In this document: positions 48,701 to 57,301 of the stretch, in pieces | How positions within the stretch are numbered: the stretch's first letter is position 1 | Layout of the letters: the number at the start of each line of letters is the position of its first letter | From: Sipunculus nudus | Lineage: Eukaryota > Annelida > Sipuncula > Golfingiida > Sipunculidae | Direction: 5' to 3' | Assembly: GCA_026874595.1 (NCBI GenBank) | Contig: CM049314.1 | Location: 66,325,300-66,389,299 of the forward strand | Length of the DNA stretch: 64,000 nucleotides | The notes under the pieces: model-generated | Database searches by the model: none | What the model saw: only the letters and a program-made list of their open reading frames with translations | Told to the model about the DNA's origin: nothing | Program-made: the position numbers and the translations under genes

Positions 48701-49047
48701 GATGTACGAGTTACGGATTACGATTTGTGCCTCTGAGTAAGGGTGGTCGCTATAGCTCAGACGACTTTCAGTCAGCTGAGCTAAAACCCATTTTATAATA
48801 TATGTTATTATTATAACACCACAATGTGGTCCGTGCGGGGGTGGGGAACCCTCAGTCCTTCATTAGCTACATCTTAGTCCGTTTACTAATACTAAGTAAT
48901 AAAATAAAAAATAAGAAAATGATAAATCAATATGTGACTTAGACATATATCAATAAAAAAATACATGTTTATAAAACAATTACATTTCAAATAGTTTTAA
49001 ACATAAGATAAGGTGTACCGACCTGCGGAGCTCAACACAAGCTTCAT
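35814..49047 (-). CDS. secreted Ig-domain glycoprotein, 4 exons, complete (417 aa)
   Basis: Coding order on the minus strand is 49047-49023, 43691-43627, 37643-37460, 36793-35814; all GT-AG, with phases 1, 0, 1 that fit and give 1254 nt with stop. Exons 1 and 2 together encode a textbook signal peptide (MKLVLSSA then VLFLAVTLSAASS) and the mature start TKTDPGCSQ. Exon 3 gives a basic segment ending NMLQVA. The last exon holds a long middle part with Cys-rich FCYTCNALIESD and GFIVCKL, then a C-terminal Ig-like domain (about 310-412) with C333 and C394 in the DQYQCVAYSPG strand-F context. Sequons are NGT, NDT, NTS, NVS and NAS. There is no transmembrane or GPI-like tail after FDIVVGFEK, so it should be secreted. 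I do not recognise the family. A role in recognition or adhesion is possible, but only by analogy with other invertebrate secreted Ig proteins. The introns hold a Penelope-like fragment and several MITEs. Confidence 0.78.
36798..36864. repeat. (AAT)n triplet repeat at the 3' end of intron 3
   Basis: In the transcript this is an (AUU)n tract reaching to the TTTTGCAG acceptor. It is complementary to the (AAU)n tract at the intron's 5' end. Confidence 0.9.
36865..37174 (-). repeat. intron 3 repeat with hairpin end
   Basis: Ends (plus strand) in AAACAAACCAACGG..TATCCTCGCCGCTTGGCGGATATAATAATAAT split here: TATCC-CGCC and GGCGGATA pair, followed by a TAA tail. This resembles the hairpin ends of the 28-31 kb repeats. 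Confidence 0.5.
37175..37411 (-). repeat. MITE fragment and inverted copy of the GCTCAG family
   Basis: 37175-37235 (GGTTACCAGGCAC..GAAGTGTGCGAGGGC) resembles the ends of the 24749-25030 MITE. 37239-37411 starts TTAGCTCAGCTGACT and runs through GTCCGTCGTCCGTCTGTC to GACCTCC-like text, an inverted copy of the hairpin-tailed family. Confidence 0.6.
37412..37447. repeat. (ATT)n triplet repeat at the 5' end of intron 3
   Basis: In the transcript it is (AAU)n starting about 12 nt after the GTATGT donor. Confidence 0.9.
37460..37643 (-). CDS. exon 3 of the Ig-domain gene
   Basis: AATGCAG acceptor (minus). It encodes PGDKMPPHLTFLRRVPYRNS through VKVTWFRKASRNLP and NMLQVA. The donor is GCAC|GTATGT in phase 1, matching exon 4. 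Confidence 0.8.
37690..37743. repeat. (AT)n microsatellite
   Basis: AT run with one slip (ATAATAT), preceded by ACACACACGC. Confidence 0.9.
37965..38115. mobile_element. palindromic element with GTTTTAC ends, copy 2
   Basis: AGCGGAACCTCGAAATCACG at the left and GGCGAGGTTTTACCC at the right, with GAGGTGGTC inside. Same family as 15366-15553 and 43409-43600. Confidence 0.6.
38134..38193. repeat. (AT)n microsatellite bordering the Penelope-like fragment
   Basis: Pure AT, about 60 bp. The element's other edge is also an AT run. Confidence 0.95.
38281..38328 (-). ncRNA. hammerhead ribozyme motif of a Penelope-like element
   Basis: On the minus strand stem I is ATTCAC / GTGAAT. The conserved core is CTGATGA. 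Stem II is CGGG / CCCG with a six-base loop and a T.T mismatch at its base. GAAA leads into a very short stem III (ACA / TGT with loop GAC), then TA before the cleavage point. This short-stem-III arrangement is the form known from Penelope-like elements. Activity is not shown by sequence, and the stem II mismatch could weaken it. Confidence 0.75.
38434..38463 (-). other. hairpin in the Penelope-like 3' region
   Basis: ATCCTATTGT and ACAATAGGAT, a perfect 10-bp stem around a C/G-rich 10-base loop. Confidence 0.7.
38926..39730 (-). pseudogene. C-terminal part of Penelope-like ORF with GIY-YIG endonuclease, frameshifted
   Basis: The open frame ends at 38997. It contains KRKIIWFNPPYSRHVKTNIG, HRLFNRNNLKISYSCLPNM, the Cys cluster CNCSKKDECPMNGQC and the nuclease motif VYKATVKTD..HYIGCTEGDFKTRYNNH, then CDLCLSEKLLIAT. 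These blocks are typical of Penelope-like elements. Right after LLIAT a C-rich homopolymer (39010-39036) shifts the frame; the usual ending (SLLNSRAEILSKCRHQNKF..) continues in another frame to a TAG at 38926-38928. The 5' side runs open into the AT microsatellite, so the reverse-transcriptase domain is lost. The frameshift may be real or a homopolymer sequencing error. Confidence 0.82.
39731..39782. repeat. (AT)n microsatellite bordering the Penelope-like fragment
   Basis: Pure AT at the truncated 5' side of the element. Confidence 0.95.
39783..41540. other. Ig gene intron 2, with GAGTCC-type degenerate repeat (40135-40680)
   Basis: 40135-40215 and 40545-40680 hold GAGTCCGGACTTGG-like words of the family seen at 2300-2560. 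41150-41300 has loosely repeated ACATCGG/TTCGG words. No exon with matching phase was found. Confidence 0.5.
41545..41980. mobile_element. element starting GGCGTCAATATAGGGGGA, copy 1
   Basis: Starts GCGTCAATATAGGGGGAAGG, passes C- and G-homopolymers and AATATATTGATAATTAGAAT, and ends CATCCC..AAATTGATGACACTGCC. The ending is a rough inverse of the start (GGCRTCAAT). Related copies at 43075-43260 and 46620-47045. Confidence 0.6.
42150..42485 (-). repeat. interspersed element, copy 1 (inverted relative to 49965-50310)
   Basis: Read on the minus strand it gives the order AATGCAAGCCTCCGCCATG, GGGGTCCC, GGATGCTCC, CCTGAATCCGGATCATGTGC, AATCGATTTTTCATCAG and the AACAAAC-rich end found in the 50 kb and 57 kb copies. 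Confidence 0.65.
43075..43260. mobile_element. element starting GGCGTCAATATAGGGGGA, copy 2 (shorter)
   Basis: GGGGCGTCAATATAGGGGGA, C run, CACACACACAC, ATAAGATATATGAATAATTAG and TTGGTTCAATTT align with copy 1; the 3' part is missing. A G run of 22 at 43020-43041 stands just upstream. Confidence 0.6.
43409..43600. mobile_element. palindromic element with GTTTTAC-like ends, copy 3
   Basis: CAGTTAAACATCGAAATTAC at the left and GGTCGTTACGCGATGTTTTG at the right are inverted relatives, with GAGGTGGTCG inside. It ends close to exon 2 of the Ig gene. Confidence 0.65.
43627..43691 (-). CDS. exon 2 of the Ig-domain gene (signal-peptide core)
   Basis: A 65-nt exon. On the minus strand the CATATTTCAG acceptor leads to (G)TT CTG TTT CTG GCG, encoding VLFLAVTLSAASSTKTDPGC and SQ; the donor is ACAG|GTAAAA. 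The hydrophobic core and small-residue cleavage region (SAAS) only make sense when joined to exon 1, and the phases fit. Confidence 0.75.
44106..44475 (+). repeat. two units carrying GGTGGCGCCACCAG
   Basis: The perfect palindrome occurs near 44125 and 44459. Between them lie words of the GCTCAG family (CTCGGAGGATATGGGTAACA, TTTCAGGTTTTTAAAGAGAC) without the terminal hairpin. Confidence 0.65.
44520..45350 (+). repeat. interspersed repeat interrupted by a MITE (second copy of 35380-35760)
   Basis: 44541-44694 and 45233-45350 together align with 35390-35600. The break is filled by the element at 44695-45232. Confidence 0.7.
44695..45232. mobile_element. 538-bp MITE with about 80-bp inverted ends and 9-bp target duplication
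   Basis: The left end TAGACTGGTACCCTGCTCTA, TTATGGC.., CATAGAGACAGGCGTACAGC, GCCATCTTCAGTACTC is matched in inverse complement at the right end (GAGTACTTAAGATGGC..GGGGTACCAGTCTA). The flanks ATTAAACCG (44686-44694) and AATAAACCG (45233-45241) agree at 8 of 9 positions. Long inverted ends with a 9-bp duplication fit Mutator-like elements. No coding capacity. Confidence 0.85.
45897..45982. repeat. 21-bp minisatellite built on TCGTACGTACGA
   Basis: Four units of about 21 bp (TATGTCGTACGTACGAGATAG type). The inner 12-mer TCGTACGTACGA is a perfect palindrome. Because 21 is a multiple of 3, the minus strand stays open with a repeated SYVRHTI-like heptapeptide; I do not regard that as a gene. Confidence 0.85.
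46140..46350 (+). repeat. GCTCAG hairpin-tailed family copy
   Basis: CTAGGTCGCGATGACC, TTTGTGCCCTGTTAAGGGAC, GACGGACAAAGAGTGATCGC and AGTCAGCTGAGCTA (46333-46346). Confidence 0.65.
46620..47045. mobile_element. element starting GGCGTCAATATAGGGGGA, copy 3 (full length)
   Basis: From GGGGCGTCAATATAGGGGGA to CACCCTGGAAGAAAAATTGA and TGCCACTGCTCC; the end is a rough inverse of the start. The inside holds AT-rich runs and (GT)n/(AC)n (46945-46997), which can themselves pair. Confidence 0.65.
47130..47545 (+). repeat. two successive GCTCAG-family segments
   Basis: The first reaches GTGCCCTTTTAACGGCCGG (near 47241). The second runs to GACGGAAAAAGTGTCATTGC and AACTCAGATG..CAGTCAGCTTAGCTA (about 47511-47540). 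Confidence 0.6.
48540..48790 (+). repeat. GCTCAG hairpin-tailed family copy
   Basis: AATATAGGTCACCGTGACCT, GATTACGATTTGTGCC and the terminal palindrome TAGCTCAGACGACT..AGTCAGCTGAGCTA (48754-48783), then AAAACC. Confidence 0.7.
49023..49047 (-). CDS. exon 1 (coding part) of the Ig-domain gene
   Basis: ATG AAG CTT GTG TTG AGC TCC GCA G|GTCGGT encodes MKLVLSSA and one base of Val9. An in-frame ATG 27 codons upstream (49128) would bury the signal peptide, so the inner ATG is preferred. Confidence 0.68.
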
Positions 49048-49299
49048 GGCTAGCTGTAGTTGTTTTGTAGAGCCAGATGATCTAATATACAAAGAGAACT
49101 GCGTGCTCTTTTGCTTCTTTGTCGCCATGACTGGCAGGTTTATCTATTATTCAGCGGATGCTGGGTCCATGCACGGCCAGCCAAACCTCAGCACTGCGCG
49201 CTATTACCAGACAGGCGGCGAATAAACGTCGAAATCATGTGCTACAAATGTTTGTGCGGCCGGTACTGCCAGCGACGGGGCAATTCACACGCTCCGCAG

Positions 49300-49306
49300 T
49301 TTTATA
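49300..49306 (-). promoter_or_regulatory. possible TATA box of the Ig-domain gene
   Basis: TATAAAA on the minus strand, about 250 bp before the start codon. A second A/T box (TATATATAG) lies at 49345-49353. Confidence 0.35.
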
Positions 49307-49386
49307 TGGTATCAGTTAAGTGTATCTCAGCGGCGAGGTCCACCCTATATATAACCGGTCGACGTATATCCCTAACTATTCCATAG

Positions 49387-49964
49387 TTGATCTTTTTTAT
49401 ATTGTTTTCTAGGAGGAGTGATATGAGGCATCGCTTTGTATGACTTGTCTAATATAATATTTTAATATATAATATATATTTACATTTATATTTTTATAGT
49501 ATATACATACACAGTCGCATGAATGGTGATTGGAGGGCGTTATTCTGGCCTACAAAGCTAATATACATGTATACTGAACCTACTAATGCGCTCTGGAACG
49601 GACTTCGTGGATTCTCTGTTTACATCTGAATTGACCTTGTTTTGGCCAAATATCAGCCACAAATAACAATAAAAGCGACTGTGATAGGCCTACATATGAT
49701 GTGCATGTATTCAAAAGTATAAATTGTAGAGTATACCAGTTATAGTAAATTAAGCAATTAACAAGTATTTTAATATTTCACTGGTATAATAAACGGGATA
49801 TTTAATTATATATTTCAATTAAATAGTATAATTGATATTTTTAGTGGTTGATTTATGTATACATACATACATAAATATACGTATTTATACATATAAACTC
49901 ACACTGGAAAACAAATAAACTTTATAATAATAATAATAATAATAATAATAATTGAGAAATCTGT
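49387..49964. other. intergenic, ending in an (AAT)n run (49925-49952)
   Basis: AT-rich with no gene. The triplet run abuts the element that begins at 49965. Confidence 0.5.
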
Positions 49965-50310
49965 ATTCTAAAGAATGAAGCTTTCGCCATGCGGGGGCCC
50001 CTGTTGCGGGATGCTCTTATAAATGTGTTCGTATTCACTTATTCGGCCAACATTTAATTTTTCAGGTGCATTAATGCTTAAGTGACTGTCCATTTGTGAA
50101 TATTACGTGATGATCATGCTATGGATCTACACAAATGTCTAATCGATTTTTCATTAGCTCATTCCAAAAATGCCCTGAAAATTTCTTGACATTCCGTTCA
50201 TGATAGCATGAGTTTTGTTGTGAACAAATGCACACATACACACACGCACATACGACGTGAAGGAACATATATACCCTGCTAGCAGATGCAAAGAAAGCGG
50301 ACGTGTAGCG
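49965..50310 (+). repeat. interspersed element, copy 2 (uninterrupted)
   Basis: AATCTGTATTCTAAAGAATG, GCCATGCGGGGGCCCC, GTCTAATCGATTTTTCATTA, GTTGTGAACAAATGC and ATATACCCTGCTAGCAGATG in one piece; compare the split copy at 57302-58060. Confidence 0.7.
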
Positions 50311-51734
50311 AGGGGAACGCTTCAGAGCCGATCAATGATTTGTTTACATGGTGATATTAATAAAACACTTCCCTAAACAAACAGCAAGGCTCTTACCGAA
50401 CTTTCAATCATCCTGGATGCTATGCAGAAGTTCTTATTATAAGCTAAATTATTTACGAAAATATCAAATATTCCTGACTAGATATCTGTCTCCTGCCTTC
50501 ATGACATTTATAACGACCACCAGAGCAAATGCAAGCATACATACGACAGTAAACCCCGTTAAACCGACGAATCATTCAACTTTGTTGCGGTCCTGGTTGC
50601 GGAAAAAGAAAAAGTCAAACACATGATACCATGATGGACCGATGACTTTATTCGGTTGCGGTATGGGCCCACGACTCATTCGTCAATTTTTCGGCGGGCC
50701 ATTATGTGGTGCAATTACATCCTCCTGACAGCAAAGAGTCGCCGATCTGCGTCAGGGTGCCCTTACATCTTGTATGAAGGGTCGCAGTATAAAGCAGATA
50801 TTTTCGTCATCTTAACAACGCCTCATGACCTAGAGTTATGCCGTCACTTAAAGGATACCACGCCAATCGTAACATATGTGCCTGTCCTTTATAACAACAC
50901 CTGACATGTGCGAGAAAAATTCTGTTTTAACTTAGCATATTGGTCAATCCCCCTGCATGATTGTTGAATTTCTGACCACATGGACATGCGTTTTTGCATC
51001 CGGAATACATTGCGGAACTAGCAAAAATCGCTGCATGATAGGTCTTGTTGAATACGCATTCCGCATGCCTGATCCGTGCATGTGGAATCTTACTTTATTT
51101 TATACTTGTTTATTTTATAATTATGCACGTATAAGACGGATTTTAAATAATTTTGAAATTTCAGATTGCTTGTTTTTTTTTAATATCGGTTGGGAAACTT
51201 ATCAGAACAATTGCATAATTGTTGTTGTGAGAATAATGCAACATGTCTAAATTATATAACTTCCATATGTAACGAGAGAGTTCACATATATTAATTTAAT
51301 TATATAATTTCTTACCTAAAAACACCTGTCTTAATAGTACTTAATTTATCCTTAGGATGGCAGCACCAGTTTTATTTTATTTAAATGTACAAAAAATAAA
51401 AACCACAATTTAAAAACGGATCTGAACTAACTAAAATATAAAATCAATTCTATTATGCCAATACGCAAATTCTTTCACTTCATTTCATTGAAATTAATAA
51501 CATTTAAAAATCATTTTTCAGATTTATCTTGCAATAACTAAACAAGGTCTACAGGCCTAATGCGAACCTATGCAATAGAAAATACATAAGGTATAATACT
51601 TCCATGCTGGACCATTACTTTTCAAGTACACGTGTGAAATGTATAAGTACAATGCAAGTACTAAACATTTTGAACCCGAGTAAAAGCACCAATTACACCA
51701 ACGTAACTCCTGAAATACTGGTATGGGTGTATGC
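50311..51734. other. intergenic, no recognised gene
   Basis: Reading frames of 60-97 codons lack family signatures or splice context. GGATGGCAGCACCAG near 51356 is a weak relative of the GGTGGCGCCACC repeats. Confidence 0.45.
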
Positions 51735-52160
51735 AACACAAAATGATTCTAGGTGGCGCCACCAGTCTTGTGAAGGACAAAGCCAACGAAGATCTATGGA
51801 CATGCAACATTTCAGGCAGATACTTCAAACCACTCTTGGGCTATGTGCACAGATGCATGACACCCAAAAACAATTGTAGGTGGCGCCATATGTCTTGTAT
51901 ACAACAAAATTATATGAGATATATGGACATGCATTATTTCAGGCTGATATGTCAAATCACTCCTCAGAAATAAGCAGGAGCATACACTGTGCAAAAATTA
52001 TTGTATGTGGCACCACCAGTCTTGCATACGACCAAGCTATCCAGGAGGTATACATATGCCTAATTTCAGGCTGATATATCAAATCCCTCCTGAGAAATAG
52101 GCTGGGACATACACTGTGCAAAAAATCATTGTAGGCGGCGACACAAATCTTGTTTACGAG
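51735..52160 (+). repeat. diverged GGTGGCGCCACC tandem repeat
   Basis: Units at about 51753 (perfect palindrome), 51880 (GGTGGCGCCATA), 52005 (TGTGGCACCACC) and 52132 (GCGGCGACAC), spaced about 127 bp. They share TCTTG, ATATGGACATGC and TTCAGGCTGATATGTCAAAT. This is an older, monomeric relative of 29785-30640. Confidence 0.75.
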
Positions 52161-53293
52161 TCCTCAATTTGTTTATGGATGGGCAAAACTGATTGCCAGA
52201 ACACATATATGAACATCGCTTCCTTTGCTTGTAGATTAAGAAGCTGTTACTTTTTTAATTAGATTTTTTACATGAAATAGAGTATCTGAAAGCACATGTA
52301 AGTAAACTATGTATTATCAGTCAACAACTATCAATTATCATCTGTGTAAAAAACTCATTTAATATTCTTTAACCACATATTATCCTTTACTGAAAAAATG
52401 TATTGTTTCCGGATAACATTGGCACTAATAAGATCACCTGTGGAAACAATTGTTGGTTCAAACCTCTGATGATATAAAATCCTAAGCTACTGATCAATCA
52501 CATTAATCAACATGTAGATCCTAAAGCTTTAACTTACAATGTTATTGCCCATCAAGGATATGTCGTAAATACTTAAATTTTAAATACAATGTTATTTTCA
52601 CGACACTCAGCAATGTATATATTTCATATGAATAATTCATATCAATATAAACATGCTGAATATATAATATATTAATATTTAATGCAATGATGTTAATTAT
52701 AGGAAAAATGAGTGAAAATTCAGTACATTCACCATGGTTATTTTCTTTATGAATGAAAAGTTGTATACATTGTCCAGAGTCCCCAGGCCACGTCTGTCTC
52801 TGGAAACAGTGTAGACAGTCAGCTCCAGTCAGCCAACTGAGACAGCCTTTCTATCTTGATAGCAATCTCGATTTACCTCATTGGCCATCCACTGGAGGTA
52901 ATTCTGATATCAGCCATCCCATATCATTAGCCTCTTTAGTCCCTGTAACTCACAACGTCAATTAATTAGCAGATAAACACTGATGTAATCAGATCAGTAG
53001 GAGTATGTTCCAGCCGAATAATCATTCATTTAAGTGAAAGTGTTAAATGCAGCAAGACTTTACTGGTCCTGGTGTATCTCTATATATGTATGTGCATTAA
53101 AGAAGTCTATTATTTCATCTAAATGGAAGCAGAGGCATTTGCAAAAAAAAAAAATGCCTCAAATGATACCAGTATATGGCATACTACTTTAACAGTTGCA
53201 CTCTTTATTACATACTTATAATTCTTACCAAAGAGTGTCTTGAAAACAGTATAAATTAATGAAGTTTTTAGGACCAGTGCTCTGTCATGAGTT
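52161..53293. other. intergenic, no recognised feature
   Basis: Nothing could be supported on either strand. Confidence 0.5.
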
Positions 53294-53480
53294 TTGAAAG
53301 TAACTGGAAAGTAATTGTAAAGTAATTGAAATTACATCTATTTTCACATTTGTAATACTTAAAATTACAATTACTTGTAATTGAATTTTGCCCAATTACA
53401 AATTTCATTCAATTACTTGAAAAATTTTAATTAATTACAGGCAATTACAATTACACATTACAATTACCCCAACCCTGGTA
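53294..53480. repeat. AATTAC-rich low-complexity repeat
   Basis: GTAATTG and CAATTAC words in both orientations around a centre near 53390, so the block is partly self-complementary. Confidence 0.7.
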
Positions 53481-53636
53481 AGAGAAATCCATCAAATGCA
53501 TGGACAGAACACAATTTCAGGAAGATACATAAAAATTCTCTTGAGTCAGGTGCACTGGGCTGACTAAGCTCAGCTGTAGCAGGAGTATGCCCCAAGTCAA
53601 GGGAAGCTAATTGCTAGCTGCAGCTACTGCACTGAG

Positions 53637-53735
53637 TTAACTCTTGTCCTGCACCTGGCTGCATTGAGGGAACTCCTGACCTGTCCCTGGGTGCACTGAG
53701 TGAACTCTTGACCTGTTGCAAAGTCTGGTACAGTT
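53637..53735. repeat. 32-bp minisatellite, about 3 units
   Basis: AACTCYTGWCCTG-type starts near 53639, 53671 and 53703, each with CTGGSTGCAYTGAG in the first two. A less regular continuation (CTGTTGCAAAG) follows to about 53820. Confidence 0.65.
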
Positions 53736-54159
53736 GGCAGATTGCTAGAGCTATAAATAGACCGAGACGGAAATTTGATCTGTTGCAAAAGCTGAAATAG
53801 TTGGCAGTCTGCAAAGTTATTAATAGATACACACAACATTTTGGTATGTTGGTAAATCTGTTAATACATACTGAAAGACTTTTGCTACAACGCTTTTTTT
53901 AAGCTGCGTATTCATAAGATTTTTTATCAAAATGTTTAGAATAATAACAGATTCCTATAGATAGCAGGGAATACAAATATATTTTATTCATGGATTTATC
54001 TTACACCTAAGCTGAATATGGAACCAATTATTTTTGTTGGCTGTACAGCTCTGCTTATATTCCAGAGAAGCTCAGTTTGTTAATACAATAAATTTACTAG
54101 CTTTGTTTAACAAATTATCTCCCAGTCCTTTCATTGTTAAAGGTCCAATAATTCTGCCA

Positions 54160-55380
54160 AAATCCTTAAAGTAAACTTGAACAAAGGCCACCTATGAATC
54201 ATTTTTGTGCAGTGTGACAGAAGTTGAAACAACAGTTTTGCAGAAGAAGACTTGTGCAGTCATCAGTTTGAAATAGGCTTACTAATGCCCACAAGACTCA
54301 ACTTAAGCTTTCTATGATTCTACAAAAATCAATGACCCCAACCTATTCTTGTTCAATTGAAAGAACCCTGCCCTAGGAAAATTCTTGTGAAAAAATAAAC
54401 CATTCATCTTGACAGTTTCATCATAAAACATTTTTAAGCTGAAAAAGTTTTAAATTACAAGGTCTTTGCCCGTAAAAAACCAGGTCAATGTAGGTGCGTC
54501 ACAAAAACCTAAATTTCAAATATGAGTCATGTGATCAACATTTGCAGAAAACTTGGAGAAGCTAGCTCCTGTTTGTTTCTGAGATTGTAATGTTAGTATG
54601 CTTCCTTGGCCAGATGACTTCGCCAGTTCAAGTTCCTGTATATTACTCGGCTAAAATGCTCTGATATCATTTCTGTGAATTATTGAACAATTTGGCTGAA
54701 TGATTTTAGAGAAGAAGATTTTCAAAGATTTTCAATCTTTTCCAAAGTAAAATGTAAGTTGATGCAGGTGGCGAGACAAAAAGCTAAATCTCACAACATT
54801 TGATATTTGACTTATTTTGCATAAACTTTTGGGATGCTAGCTAGTGCTATTCCTGAGAAATTATGGGTAAATGTACTGATGACCGATGACTTCCGTACAA
54901 AAAAGGTCAATGCATGTGGCGCCACCAATACCCCCATTTCAAATATGACTCATGTGACCAACATCAACATAAAATTCTCTGATGGTAGCTCCAGCTTTTT
55001 CTGATATTGTAATTTTAGAATGCTTTTTTCGCCAAATGACTAAATTCAGCTTCCTGTAACTCGGCAAAAATTATCAACTGGAACCATTCAAACAAACTTG
55101 AGAGAGATTGTTCCTGGGATCACTCCTGTCAAACATTGGACAATTTGGCTGAACAGTTTCGATGAAGAAGTTTTTTTTAGCTATTCCCCTGTAAAATCTA
55201 CGTAAAAGCAGATAGCAAAATATTAAGCAAAATCCGATACAGTTTTTTAAGATGACTGATTTTTTTTGCATAAAAGTTGATGATGCTAGCTCCTGGCTTT
55301 TATTAGATGGTTTAGTACAGATGACGGACGCCGGATGACAGTCGATGCCACACCAACGCATAAGCTGAAAAGTTCCCTAA
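54160..55380 (+). repeat. diverged tandem repeat of about 420 bp, including GTGGCGCCACC
   Basis: 54482-54655 and 54903-55070 share AGGTCAATG, ATTTCAAATATGA, CATGTGAYCAACAT, TAGCTCC and CAAATGACT/CAGATGACTT. GTGGCGCCACC stands near 54919. The end GATGACGGACGCCGGATGAC (55321-55340) resembles the GACGGAC tails elsewhere. Confidence 0.65.
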
Positions 55381-55839
55381 CAAAATAAAAAAGATAGAAA
55401 TTAATAAAAAAAATCGTTATACAAAGAATTTAATATAATTATAAATATATTGAGACGTTTTCGTGAAAAAAGCAGCAGTCTTCACTTAAACTGTTAAATA
55501 CGATATATACATAAATAATTCCCTTGAAAAGTGTTTATTAGCCTTAATTGGCAGTGAGTCTGCTTAATATTGTGGTAACACAATTGACTGATGAATCTGG
55601 GAGACAGAAAACATCTAACTAAATTGTACAAGAATTAATTAATTTGAAGGTTACACTGTATTATGCCTGTTAACATACTTTATGTAGGTAAATATGAGCC
55701 ATGGGGACAAATTATATGACGCCTTATACTGGAAACGCAGCTTTTTAATATGACGACTCCCAGCAAGGGAAACTCCAGTCTTCCCATCAAACCAGAAACA
55801 ATTGCAGAATAACTCAATAAAGCGGGGTGAACCAATCTC
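55381..55839. other. intergenic, no recognised feature
   Basis: AT-rich, nothing supported. Confidence 0.45.
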
Positions 55840-56112
55840 TTAAAAGTTGTTCCCGAGCCGCATTGAATGATTAGTAACGCTGCAGTTTGGCAATCTAATC
55901 AGGGTTTGGTTGTGAAAACAGTCCTTGCTTACACATTCTCGGGGGCCCTGAGTCCGAGTGTTGTTTTCATCAGCCAGACGGACCGTGAGTGGTTTTGTTT
56001 GCCGGGTCTCCCACGGAGGGCCTGACAGCTGGAAGACGTCCAGCCCCCTGTCACTGTGAGCTGATTTCCATGTCCTCGCGTGACGCCATGGCATCACGTG
56101 CCATAAGTCCAT
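55840..56112 (-). CDS. possible antisense exon of unknown gene (90-codon open frame)
   Basis: GC-richer than its surroundings. The peptide contains QLSGPPWETRQTKPLTVRLA, then ENNTRTQGPRECVSKDCFHN and three sequons (NQT, NCS, NHS), as in an extracellular protein. On the minus strand a fair donor TGT|GTAAGC falls inside, and pyrimidine-AG acceptors precede QLSG. No family is recognised and no partner exon was found. It may be chance. Confidence 0.2.
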   Translation of the reverse strand: MDLWHVMPWRHARTWKSAHSDRGLDVFQLSGPPWETRQTKPLTVRLADENNTRTQGPRECVSKDCFHNQTLIRLPNCSVTNHSMRLGNNF

Positions 56113-57301
56113 TGAAATGTTTTACGTGTTTATTTGTGAAAGGCACAACTAAGTGTACCGTTATGTATATCTGGTGAACGGGGAAGCGTAAAACAGGTGC
56201 CTAATGACCCCGGGATCCCCAAATCCTCCTTTGTGCCAAACAACACCTTGTTTCCGTGTTGTTTACAGGTCAGTAATGTAGCACTGATTCCGGACCTGGA
56301 CTCAGTCCGTACTTGAATCCATTGTTTTCACGGACTCGGACTAGCGAAATAAAGCCGGGTCAAGCTCTGGTCCAGTAGAGAAAAATCTGAAATATACATT
56401 TGACAGTCATATAAACTGTCGGATAGGTTTTCTAATAGAAAAAAACAAAGATTTCCGGTTCCATGACATTCTTCGGTTTGGTCTACTTTTTGGTAAATTA
56501 AGTAAATAAATAAGGAAATTTTCATATTCCATAGGAAAAAAGGGCGATGTTTATAAAATTTGTAATATTTAATATTTTGAAGCTATCTTTACGATGACAC
56601 CGCTGAAGATAACAAGGATAGTAACTTTTTTTCATTTTCCGCACAAAAAAGGCAAATACTGTCAATATGCAAAGCAGCGATTATGGTAATATGGCAGTTT
56701 ACTTGATTAAACTTTATTTTACATGGACTGTACAACTACATGGGTGTTTTGATAGTCTGCATATGGTGGAGAAAATCGGAGAACACAGTGCAAAGAGGGA
56801 TGGGCCACTACAAATCCACCCTCATAGCTACATCGGGAATCGAACCCTGATCGCCAGCGGAGAGAGCCGAGCGTGTTACCGTTCGACTCTTAAGGCCTCA
56901 GATGGGAGACAACGTCGATATATTTATGTTCTTGAGACGTTGGGCTGGTGGTAAGTTTATTAAAAAGGACGAGACTCATATTTCTGCCATGTTTACGCAG
57001 GACAGAAGTTCTTGGCGGAAGTTTAATATTAGTATACCGTTAAAAGAGACGGGAACCTGGTTCCCTTTGACACACTTTCTTTGAAACATCTGTATCATGC
57101 ATGCTCTGCAATAAATTCCGTGTCTTATGTAAACATGGAGCACTCTAACTCCCTTCATGACATATCTTTTGCTCCGTTGCTTGGCAACTGGTTTCAGATG
57201 GGTTTAGGAGATTTCATCGGGGGGCAAAGGTGTCTGAGAGAATGTCCGTCCTTTGAATATTAAAACTGTCTGCTCCTTGACATACTACAGTCAGGAACCA
57301 G
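56113..57301. other. intergenic with a GAGTCC-type repeat (56280-56345)
   Basis: GACCTGGACTCAGTCCG and CGGACTCGGACTAG belong to the degenerate family also at 2.3 and 40.2 kb. The rest is unrecognised. Confidence 0.5.

Noticed and set aside
49048-49128. A longer N-terminus of the Ig gene starting at 49128
   Set aside because: In frame, but it would put 27 polar residues before the hydrophobic signal sequence. The inner ATG gives a normal signal peptide.
50348-51250. Frames of 82-97 codons suggestive of small genes
   Set aside because: Low-complexity or AT-driven, with no conserved motif, no splice context and no codon bias visible.
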